A stretch of DNA of 64,000 bases from Asparagopsis taxiformis (Eukaryota; Rhodophyta; Florideophyceae; Bonnemaisoniales; Bonnemaisoniaceae). Below are positions 38,518 through 46,516 of the stretch, piece by piece (position 1 is the stretch's first letter; every line of letters begins with the position of its first letter). The stretch is from contig JALQPE010002345.1 of NCBI GenBank assembly GCA_030407315.1, positions 62,001 to 126,000 on the forward strand, in the 5' to 3' direction. A program made the translations under genes and the position numbers. Below the pieces are notes generated by a model. That model was given only the letters and a program-made list of their open reading frames with translations. It was not told the origin of the DNA and did not search any database.

Positions 38518-40491
38518 ATGTCCCAATCCATCCGGCTCTTCGTTCCCGGTCGTCTCTGTCTTGCCGGCGAACACAGCGACTGGGCGGGCACATATCGTCA
38601 AACTCATCCTTCCATATCCCCGGGCGCAGCACTAGTAGTCGGTCTTCAACAGGGCTTGTATGCGTCTGTATCGCCGTCAGATCAGTCACTAATTCTTTCC
38701 TCTCAACTGGCCGGAAATGCATCATTTCCACCACACACTCTCCTGGAATCAGCGCAGAGCGCTTCTCCATGGCGATATGCATGTGCAGCCGCATATTTGA
38801 TCCGTGAGCGATATGAGGCAACGGGTGCTGCAATTCACATCACCAAGTCCACATTACCCGCCGCCCGCGGACTCTCGTCATCTGCTGCGATATGTGTCCT
38901 CGTTGTGCGTGCATTTAATAAACTCCATCGTCTGCGGCTTTCCGTCGCTGGAGAGATGGATCTTGCATATGCAGCCGAGAGACTTACAGGTAGTTTGTGT
39001 GGCCGTTTAGATCAAGTTGTTGCCATTGGACCTGGCAATGTAGCAGTCATGTCATTCAATGCGGAGCATGTGCAGTATAATTTGTTGCAACCGAAGAAGC
39101 CGCTGCATGTCGTCGTCGCCGACCTTGGAGTAGGTAAAGATACAAAGCTTATTTTGGCCGGTTTGCAGACCGCATACCCTGTCCCAACTTTGGAACGCCA
39201 TAGCAAGCTGCATGCCGCACTTGGATGTAATAATCTGCAATTGGTATCACAGATGGAGAGCGCAATTTTGGACGGAGATGCTCAGCGCCTAGGTGCGTTA
39301 TTTGTAGAGGCACAGCAAAAATTTGATGAAGCTGCAATTCCGCTTTGTCCTTCACAGCTTGAAGCACCTGTTCTGCACAAGACACTAAAACATCCAGATG
39401 TAATGTCGTTGTCTTACGGCGGGAAAGGAGTGGGTAGTCAAGGTGATGGCGCAGTACAATTGGTCGCCAAAGATTTCGAAAGCGCCAAACGCCTAACATC
39501 AGTTCTCAACACCCATCTAGGCACTGAACCGCACATTGTTTCAATAGGCACTGAACCGGAACCACAGTCGAAACAACACACGAACAACCCAACGTCGCCG
39601 ATCAGAAATAACATCGTCAGCACAGCAGTAATCCCTGCAGCTGGTTTTGGCACAAGATTGTTCCCAGCCTCTCGCAGCATTCGCCCAAAGGCTTTATTCC
39701 CTGTTGTAGACAAGGACGGCTTCGCCAAACCGCTCATTCTACATCTTGTTGAACAGTGCGCAAATGCAGGCATAGAGCGAATTATTATCGTGGTCGGTCC
39801 AGGTGATCAGGAAGAGCGTATCCGTGAAGCATTCAGTCCAGTTTCGAAGGAGCTGCATGCAGTACTTAAGCCTCATATGAGGGACTATGCTGCCAAAATT
39901 GTCGAGCTTGGCAGTCGCATACAGATCCACAGACAGCACGTACCAAACGGTTTTGGTGATGCTGTTGCATGTGCCAATGTCAATCCTGATGAGCCGTTTG
40001 CTCTTCTGCTCGGTGATGTCGCCTTCAGCCCTTCATTGGACGGGTCATCTTGTTTAGAACAGACAATCCACGCATTCCAGCAGGATACATCGCGGAGTGT
40101 AATTGGTGTCACACAAGTGCCAACACAGGAAGCGGGCGCCTATGGTGTGGTGTGTACTGAGGAAGCCTTAACAGCGGACTCTGCAGTAAGGCGCATCGGA
40201 AAGATTATCGAGAAACCGGATTCGAAGCAGGCAGAGCATCTCAGTCGCGATGGTGAATGCAGCATTATTCTGGGGCCGTACATCTTTACGCCCTTGCTTA
40301 TGAAGGAGTTACTCGCTGACGTGCAAGCTGACGTCAGGGCCGGAGGGGAGATCCAACTCACGCCAGCGATCAGCAGGGTTGTTGAAAAAGAGGGCATGTA
40401 CGCGGTACGACTGCAAGGTGAAGTAATGGATACAGGGAATGCTAAGGAATATGCGCGTACCATTAGCACGCTGAGCAACGTTGGTAAGTGA
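38518..40491 (+). CDS. Bifunctional GHMP sugar kinase / UTP-sugar-1-phosphate nucleotidyltransferase fusion
   Basis: From the ATG at 38518 the frame encodes 657 residues with two enzymes joined end to end. Residues ~1-345 form a GHMP kinase with all three motifs: PGRLCLAGEHSDW (motif 1), LPAARGLSSSAAI near 112 (ATP-binding motif 2) and GGKGVGSQGDGA near 300 (motif 3). Residues ~370-657 form a GalU-like nucleotidyltransferase beginning VIPAAGFGTRLFPASRSIRPKAL, with FALLLGDVAFS and GKIIEKPD. Such a fusion could phosphorylate a free sugar at C1 and turn the phosphate into an NDP-sugar, giving a one-protein salvage route for cell-wall or glycan precursors. The sugar (galactose, arabinose, fucose, a uronic acid or other) cannot be read from sequence. 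Fucokinase-type enzymes have the reverse domain order. An upstream in-frame TTG is unlikely to be the start. Confidence 0.85.
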   Translation: MSQSIRLFVPGRLCLAGEHSDWAGTYRQTHPSISPGAALVVGLQQGLYASVSPSDQSLILSSQLAGNASFPPHTLLESAQSASPWRYACAAAYLIRERYEATGAAIHITKSTLPAARGLSSSAAICVLVVRAFNKLHRLRLSVAGEMDLAYAAERLTGSLCGRLDQVVAIGPGNVAVMSFNAEHVQYNLLQPKKPLHVVVADLGVGKDTKLILAGLQTAYPVPTLERHSKLHAALGCNNLQLVSQMESAILDGDAQRLGALFVEAQQKFDEAAIPLCPSQLEAPVLHKTLKHPDVMSLSYGGKGVGSQGDGAVQLVAKDFESAKRLTSVLNTHLGTEPHIVSIGTEPEPQSKQHTNNPTSPIRNNIVSTAVIPAAGFGTRLFPASRSIRPKALFPVVDKDGFAKPLILHLVEQCANAGIERIIIVVGPGDQEERIREAFSPVSKELHAVLKPHMRDYAAKIVELGSRIQIHRQHVPNGFGDAVACANVNPDEPFALLLGDVAFSPSLDGSSCLEQTIHAFQQDTSRSVIGVTQVPTQEAGAYGVVCTEEALTADSAVRRIGKIIEKPDSKQAEHLSRDGECSIILGPYIFTPLLMKELLADVQADVRAGGEIQLTPAISRVVEKEGMYAVRLQGEVMDTGNAKEYARTISTLSNVGK

Positions 40492-40621
40492 AGAAGAAAC
40501 TGTTGGTTCCGTGGACCAGAATGTTTACGAAAATTTGGGTACAATATACAGGGATTGCTCAAATCGAAAAGAGCGAGTCGACAGCACGTATAAGTTAGTG
40601 ATATGACAGAAGCAGTTTGCA

Positions 40622-41749
40622 TTAGGCCAACGCGATTCCCCCATTCATTATTTTTTTGACACCGCTCTGCTGCACGGCGCTGCTGGCCATATCCATGCCT
40701 CTCATGATAGCCTTTGCAAAGCGTTCGGGCATGCATATATGCGGTGAATGATCAGCATTTTGAATGACATCCAACTTGACATTATTACCAACTGCAGTCA
40801 TGGCACGATACAAAGTGCGAACAGCCTCCACATGCACTAGGACATCACGATCACCGCTAATAATCTCAACGCAACAGGAGAGTTTCCTGACGCGTTCCAA
40901 CAACGGCCGGACGCATTCGGCATGCCACCGCGTGGGGGCCTGTCTCCAGAAGCGGAGCATCTTGGCGGCGGCCGCGTCTCCGCTTCGATGCGCAACTGAA
41001 TTGGCGTACAGAGTGAAGTCACGCAGACCGGGTCGATTGTACTCTTCTTTACGCGGATACTTTCTCGCGAAGAGTATGTGCGCTAGAAGACCGCCATGTG
41101 TCATGAAGCGCTGTGGTGTAAAGGCAAACCATGCGGCCAGACCGAATGGGGTATTGCGTGTTATCGCGGCCGGTGATGCGAGAATTAAGCGGGAGACATA
41201 CTGTGGGTGACGAATTGAATATTCGTGTGCGAGATATGCTCCGAGAGAATGACCGCACAGTGTAAATGACTGAAGATTGAGCTCTTGAAGCCACATGTGC
41301 AGAGGATTGAGGAAGAAATCGACAGCGGATTCTACGTCTGGTCCGGTGAAGACGGGACGAGAAGAACGCCCCCAGCCGGGAAGGTCTGGGATGTAAATTG
41401 TCGTGTAGCCCATGTCGAGAAAGTCATCAATGTTGTAGGAGAAAAAGGCACCTGCCATAGAATGTCCATGGAGGAGGACGAGCTGTTTCCCTGCTGCTGT
41501 TGAGGAGTGTTGGTCCACAAAACCAGCAATGATGGTGTGCAGGACGAGACCGTTTGGTAAGCGAACATCTCGCGTTACGACCGGTGCACGTACCCGTTTG
41601 AGCAGCGAATGTTCGGTGGTTTGCAATGCACGGCGTCGATGAGCGATTGGTCCGCGCACGGCGAGCCCCAGGAAGCGGTTCACTTCAAAACAGAAGAAAG
41701 CTTCACCAGCGAGACGGAGAATACGGAGTGCGAAACCAACCAAGTACAT
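40622..41749 (-). CDS. Alpha/beta hydrolase
   Basis: The 375-residue protein has the full catalytic pattern. It starts with LVLLHGHSMAGAFFSY, the oxyanion-hole region. The nucleophile Ser lies in the elbow CGHSLGAY near residue 165, the acid in SGDRDVLVH near 300, and the His in NADHSPHI near 334. An N-terminal segment (GFALRILRLAGEAFFCFEVNRF) may attach it to a membrane. Overall shape resembles ABHD4/ABHD5-type lipid hydrolases, or other CGI-58-like acyl hydrolases. Substrate and location are not determinable. It converges with the sugar kinase fusion gene. Confidence 0.8.
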   Translation of the reverse strand: MYLVGFALRILRLAGEAFFCFEVNRFLGLAVRGPIAHRRRALQTTEHSLLKRVRAPVVTRDVRLPNGLVLHTIIAGFVDQHSSTAAGKQLVLLHGHSMAGAFFSYNIDDFLDMGYTTIYIPDLPGWGRSSRPVFTGPDVESAVDFFLNPLHMWLQELNLQSFTLCGHSLGAYLAHEYSIRHPQYVSRLILASPAAITRNTPFGLAAWFAFTPQRFMTHGGLLAHILFARKYPRKEEYNRPGLRDFTLYANSVAHRSGDAAAAKMLRFWRQAPTRWHAECVRPLLERVRKLSCCVEIISGDRDVLVHVEAVRTLYRAMTAVGNNVKLDVIQNADHSPHICMPERFAKAIMRGMDMASSAVQQSGVKKIMNGGIALA

Positions 41750-42336
41750 TGCTGAAATTTGGAAGGGCGAACAGGAGGATGGTTGTCAACAGTGGAAGCC
41801 GGCAGGGTATTTGAAAGCAAGAGGTAATACATTTTTAGTAGACGTGGTCCGCCTTCGGACTGACATTTTTGATGACGTCCAGCAACGACAGTGCCCGTGC
41901 AATGATCATTGCTTGGCTCACGGTGCATACAGATTGCCGTGGGATGAAATATCTCACGGACAACAAATGAATGGGGAGGCGACGTGTAATGAGCAATGAG
42001 CACACACTTGAAAGCCTGCGACTGGCTCTAACGGTGGCGGTTACCATTCATATATCTGATTTCGCGCGGGCCAATGTGTGCAAGCTCTCCAATTTTGGAT
42101 CATTGATCTATTCGTGTCCTTCTCATACCCGATCTCCATAACACTCAGCTGCTTTGTGTTGTCACCAATTTATTACGTTCCGACCGGACTTTACACTCGC
42201 AGTTGCCCAGCCTTGCTGGTTGCAAGTGTGCTCATCTGTTTATCCAGCTACTTGCTTCCATATGTTCCTTCGCACGACAGATCCAAAGCCGCTACAATCA
42301 TAACTACAGCTGTCAAGTTCCACTCCGAACGACATC
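41750..42336. other. Intergenic region
   Basis: This region lies between two minus-strand genes. Plus-strand frames here, including a hydrophobic one at 42078-42392 that overlaps the chorismate mutase 3' end, are not supported as genes. Confidence 0.4.
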
Positions 42337-43394
42337 TCACTCGTACCGCTGTAGAATGTAATCAATCTCAACCTTTTTCGTCAGCGGAATAATAAAGTCC
42401 TTATATATCTCTGCAATCTTTCTTGGTTCCACCTTGTACACCGCACGCGAACCCTCTCCAGTTATATCCGACCCATAACTCTTCGCCTTGTTCTCCACAC
42501 GTCGGAGCAGAACCTTCTCAACTGCCAAATTGGACAACTCATCCCAAATCCCCTGCCGATCTTCTTTCTCGGCTAGCTCCGGTACCTGCTCTCATTCTCT
42601 TGGCACTTCGCCTCTGCAATAAACTTGCCGTAGTGAATACGCTTCGACAATGCCTGCAGACACGCCACATCACACGACGCAGAACTGCCATAATTCTGGT
42701 CGTCTCCCTGCTCACATATCGCCGGCAAAATGGACATCCGATACATCTGCTCAATGTGTTTGTTCACATTCACGCTATTTTCCTTGAGCGTTTTCGGGTA
42801 CTTGAGCTCGCCCAGAACCGGCTTGGGCAGCATTGAAACCGGCGCGAACGGATGCTCGTCCGGCGACGTGAACCTTCTTACGCGCGCATACACTTTCTCC
42901 AGCTCGTACAGCAAGAACTGTGAAAACGTGCCATCACCACCACTGTCCGGCAGGTCGAAGACGCCCGGCGTGTATATCAACAGGTTTTGTTTGAATTGAG
43001 CACGCTCAATCAAGGCGAAAATAATCGTCTCCTCCTGACGAATGAGCCGCTCACGCAAATCGCTCAGCAACAACGGCTGGCCGACAGACGGGTTGGGTAT
43101 GCCGTAAAAATCCACGCCCGGATTTGGACGCGAATTGACCACGGACGAAGTCGATGCGGGGCGAGCAAGAGAGTCGAGCGGCGCGTTGGTAGCGCAGCCG
43201 TTTATCTCGCCGGGACGGCTACGCGGTGAGAGAGAGCGGTGCGCCTGCTGCGGTGATGGTAGCGGGTTGGTTGGGATGAAACAGGACATTGCGCAGTCTT
43301 CGTCGAGTTGCGGATATGCGGGACACTTTGTGATGGGGTGTTCGCATGTAGCTGCATAAAGGGAGTCGTCGTTGACGACGATGTTGCTACGCAT
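42337..43394 (-). CDS. Chorismate mutase (eukaryotic AroQ type), apparent frameshift
   Basis: The enzyme converts chorismate to prephenate for phenylalanine and tyrosine synthesis. The catalytic core from about LSDLRERLIRQEETIIFALIERAQF through DVACLQALSKRIHYGKFIAEAK is encoded in one frame that stops at 42573. The rest of the domain (LSNLAVEKVLLRRVENKAKSYG and VIPLTKKVEIDYIL-like IIPLTKKVEIDYILQRYE) is in the -1 frame and ends at 42337. Adding one G near 42578-42579 joins them, and the linker length then matches yeast chorismate mutase without gaps. This could be a sequencing indel or a real lesion. The first ATG of the open frame (43643) overlaps the next gene's end, so the ATG at 43394 is preferred. 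The N-terminal 90 residues are low-complexity and could include a targeting signal. Confidence 0.78.
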
Positions 43395-43578
43395 ATGACG
43401 AGGCGATGTGTGTGGACCTAAGGGGGATCGGCAGTTTGTGGATGACGAGGGATTTCGTCGAAAAATTGGTTGAAATATATGTATGTGCCTTGAACAGGTG
43501 TTTATTAGAAATTTGCGTTGTAGGACGCAACGTGATGAGCACAACCCACAGCTCGTAACAGGCCAAAATCTGACTTGT

Positions 43579-44379
43579 TCAATACTGACCGTCAGCTTCA
43601 AACTCTGCCAGAATCTCCAAATCGACATCCTCCTCATTTGCATTCTCAGCGGCAGATTTATCCACAGCTACATCTATAACATCATTCATATCAATCTCCA
43701 TCTCATGCTCCCCCATTGCTTTAATCTCCCCTTGTCCAGCATCCGCGCTTTTCTCTGCCTGAGCGGCGCCAGCAACACCACCCTTTCGACGTCGTTCAAT
43801 CGCAGCCTGTCTATTCCTCTCAATTCTCTCCAGCACCTCCTTAGACAATCTGTCCTCAACCTCAGCCTCACACCTCTCACCAGCATCGTCCTCACGTTCA
43901 ACGTCAGGACCCGCCTCTGGCGCCTCGTCCTCCTCCGCGGCAACCTTCCTCAGCTTATTTTTCTTCCTGACGCGCGATTCCCATCCCGGCGTGACGATTC
44001 CAAATTCATGAATGCGAACATCGGCAGCGGCATGACGCAACTCTCTATTACCCGACAGTTCCTGCGCGGCCACAACAAACTGTGCCAGCGAGTACTGCGG
44101 TGAAACGGAGGTGGCCCAGCGGCGCATGCGGTCGAGAAGTGCATTGAGTGCCTCTCCCTCACGCCCTGGCTCGGGTCCTCCGCGACGGATGGTTCTTCTG
44201 CCGATGTCGAGAGCGGATTGAATGGCGTCGGGTTTCATCAGCTCGTGCACAGAGAGCTTAGGGCGCGCATGGACGCTGCGTGCCTTTTTGCGGATTTGCT
44301 TTTCGGGTAGTTTGGAAACTGGTTCCTTGGCATGGCCGAACGGGACGGTGTGGTCGACATCGGGTAGGATGTTGACCAT
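43579..44379 (-). CDS. TIPIN: TIPIN/Csm3/Swi3 replication fork protection protein
   Basis: The frame from the first ATG (MVNILPDVDHTVPFG) encodes 266 residues. The Swi3 domain spans roughly residues 40-125: KKARSVHARPKLSVHELMK, then ALNALLDRMRRWATSVSPQYSLAQF and the LRHAAADVRIHEF end. This matches TIPIN/Csm3/Swi3, the Timeless/Tof1 partner that stabilises stalled replication forks and supports the S-phase checkpoint in the nucleus. The C-terminal half is charged and acidic, as in homologues. The open frame upstream of this ATG starts only at TTG. Its 3' end overlaps the extended frame of the chorismate mutase gene on the same strand. Confidence 0.85.
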   Translation of the reverse strand: MVNILPDVDHTVPFGHAKEPVSKLPEKQIRKKARSVHARPKLSVHELMKPDAIQSALDIGRRTIRRGGPEPGREGEALNALLDRMRRWATSVSPQYSLAQFVVAAQELSGNRELRHAAADVRIHEFGIVTPGWESRVRKKNKLRKVAAEEDEAPEAGPDVEREDDAGERCEAEVEDRLSKEVLERIERNRQAAIERRRKGGVAGAAQAEKSADAGQGEIKAMGEHEMEIDMNDVIDVAVDKSAAENANEEDVDLEILAEFEADGQY

Positions 44380-44812
44380 GTTGGATGCGCGCTTGCGGTC
44401 AGACAAGCAGGCTGCGATGGATGAGGCGCGGAGTATAGAAATCTGTGGACAGTAGATTTTCCCGCCAAGATGCAGTATGGGATCGAGAGATAATTGAATA
44501 ATTTGAAAACAGCAGTTGGAATTGAATTATTTGTGCTGTTTGGGGTGATGCGCACCCCTGGCAGGCGCAGGTGCAGGGATACGCAGGCGAGAAATTGAGC
44601 AAGTCGGGCAATGAGGAAGAATAATGAGCGCCAAACACTACTGTATCGCTTCATCTTCGACGCAGAGTTCAAACCGCGCAACCGTTCAAACAAACATGCA
44701 AACTTTCCTGCTTGACACACTACCCATCTCCTCCTCCTTTATCATTGCATAAAACAAAAACGTGTATTGCTCACCATTTGCAATCCCCTGCCGTTACATC
44801 TACAGATCCGAA
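44380..44812. other. Divergent intergenic region
   Basis: This is a shared promoter interval between the TIPIN gene (minus) and the sterol isomerase gene (plus). No further elements are recognisable. Confidence 0.45.
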
Positions 44813-45811
44813 ATGGCAGACATCCCGAAACAGCAATCGCAGCCCGTGCAAACATGGTTCGCGGCAGATCCTTCAAAAGCATACTATGAAAAGTTCTCCC
44901 TCATCTGGGCACCCTTGTCCTTAGCCGCTCTGCTCATCGGCGTGTTTGCCACCGGACTGTACAAATATTGCGACCGCGATTCCTATCTCGCCATCACCAT
45001 CATTGGTTGTCTGCCCGCCTTTGTTGTCCCCATCTTCTTCCCATGCGCCGCCGACCGTGCCCGTCCATTCTCGCAGCGCTTCTGGGTCAAAGCCAGTCTA
45101 TGGATAGCCATCTTCGGCTTCTACGGCAATTACTTTTGGACGCATTATTTCTACAAACTACTCGGAGCGCAATACTTATTCGATTCGTACACACTCAATG
45201 ATGTGCCACTCGTTTGCTTCACATCTACCTTTTTCTATTTCACCTTCTACTTCAATTTCATGAACGTCTGGCTGCGCCGCGTGGCCGCCTTTGCTCACGG
45301 CTTACCGTCCTTGGCTCATGCCATTATTTGGTGGTCGAATATCATCATCATGGCGTATGCAACTGCAATATTTGAAGCTCTTTCCATCCAACATTTCCCG
45401 CTGTACACCTATACCGACCGCACACTTTTCGTTACTGTCGGCTCCGTCGTGTACGGACTGTATTTTGTGGTTGGCTTTCCAATGTTCTTTGCGCTTGACG
45501 AAGATTACCAGCAACCAGCCGAGGACGAACAACCGCCCGCCCGGACAAGTCTCTGGGAAGCTGCCGTCAGCGCGTTTGCCGCCACGGCAATTGTCACATT
45601 ACTCCTAGACATCTGGAGGTTGTTGCTGGGTAACATATATCAACTTGGTATTGCTGAAGTGATCCCGCTACCATTTGTATATCAGGAGGTGCCGACGCCG
45701 ACACCTGAGCCAGTTGAGCAAGTGATTCCCGCTTCTGTCGATACTTGTACGCAATTAGCTAAGGACTGGGCCCGTTCCAAGATTTCCAAGGCTGCTGCCA
45801 TTTTAAACTGA
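44813..45811 (+). CDS. CPI1: Cycloeucalenol cycloisomerase
   Basis: This enzyme opens the 9,19-cyclopropane ring of cycloeucalenol to make obtusifoliol in the plant-type (cycloartenol) sterol pathway at the ER. The 332-residue protein closely follows the Arabidopsis CPI1 layout. It starts with WFAADPSKAYYEKF, then ITIIGCLPAFVVPIFFPCAADR, RFWVKASLWIAIFGFYGNYFWTHYF and LLGAQYLFDSYTLNDVP. A later FPLYTYTDRTLFVTVGSVVYGLYF block precedes FPMFFALDED. Multiple membrane segments are evident. The C-terminal tail (PTPTPEPVEQ...) is longer and more polar than in plants. The first ATG of the matching frame is at 44813. The gene is a strong sign of a cycloartenol-making photosynthetic lineage. Confidence 0.92.
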   Translation: MADIPKQQSQPVQTWFAADPSKAYYEKFSLIWAPLSLAALLIGVFATGLYKYCDRDSYLAITIIGCLPAFVVPIFFPCAADRARPFSQRFWVKASLWIAIFGFYGNYFWTHYFYKLLGAQYLFDSYTLNDVPLVCFTSTFFYFTFYFNFMNVWLRRVAAFAHGLPSLAHAIIWWSNIIIMAYATAIFEALSIQHFPLYTYTDRTLFVTVGSVVYGLYFVVGFPMFFALDEDYQQPAEDEQPPARTSLWEAAVSAFAATAIVTLLLDIWRLLLGNIYQLGIAEVIPLPFVYQEVPTPTPEPVEQVIPASVDTCTQLAKDWARSKISKAAAILN

Positions 45812-46042
45812 TTGTTTCCAAAGAGCATTCCACTTGTTCCCAGCTTGTCTTTGGCTTGTTGAATATCCTGCCTGGGTCAAGTTCACTGCTACAGTGAGTG
45901 CGCAGACAGACTTTGACTCGCCGCGATGCAACAACGGTCCAGTGCCGATAAATTATCCGATTTTCGAATATCAAAGCGTTCAAGAAATATCCCGAGTTTG
46001 TCTTCTGTAGTATGTTTCCGAATCTCATGACGTTGACTTGTG

Positions 46043-46426
46043 ATGGCAACGCAGTCGTTGACAGAACAGCCAGCAACGAAATGTTTGATTAGAACCGCAC
46101 GATTACTGCCCAAACTAACAGTAGTTTGGATTCAGGGCATTGTAGTGTGGACAAGTGAGGAACAAATCGCGATAGATGATGGATCCGGCATCGCCCGTGT
46201 TCACATCCAACATTACGACCGGCGCGACTTGGCGTCGTGCATTCAGCATGTAAAAGTCGGCATGTATGTGATGGTTGTGGGAGAGTTCATGTCGCGCTTT
46301 CGCGGCTTTCGCATGGGTATGAAAGCAACCACTATCCGCGATCTTACGCCTCATGCTCCTGAAATAGAATGCTTATGGAATTTAGAAGTTATTGACGCAT
46401 ACCTTTACAAGAAGGCCAGGTCATAG
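46043..46426 (+). CDS. RMI2: RMI2-like OB-fold protein
   Basis: The 127-residue protein reads as one OB fold: TVVWIQGIVVWTSEEQIAIDDGSGIARVHIQHY, then HVKVGMYVMVVGEFMSRFRGFRMGMKATTIRDL, ending PEIECLWNLEVIDAYLYKK. The GSGxARVxI strand, the PGxYVMVVG-like strand and the WxLEVIDA ending match RMI2, the small OB-fold subunit of the BLM/RecQ-Top3-RMI complex that dissolves recombination intermediates. It converges with the RING-E2 gene, whose stop lies about 90 bases away. Confidence 0.75.
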   Translation: MATQSLTEQPATKCLIRTARLLPKLTVVWIQGIVVWTSEEQIAIDDGSGIARVHIQHYDRRDLASCIQHVKVGMYVMVVGEFMSRFRGFRMGMKATTIRDLTPHAPEIECLWNLEVIDAYLYKKARS

Positions 46427-46516
46427 CTTCTTTCAGTTGTAAACACATTTCATATCCGTTCACGATTGTTGTACACTTTTCTACTCCTACGTCCAATATC
46501 TCAAGACTGTTTCACT

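Noticed and set aside
42078..42392. Hydrophobic plus-strand frame of 104 codons
   Set aside because: It overlaps the conserved 3' end of chorismate mutase on the other strand and has no recognisable domain.
42588..42620. A mini-intron explaining the chorismate mutase frame break
   Set aside because: Possible GT-AG pairs would give introns of 13-25 nt, far below a spliceable size, and a single added base gives the exact family length.
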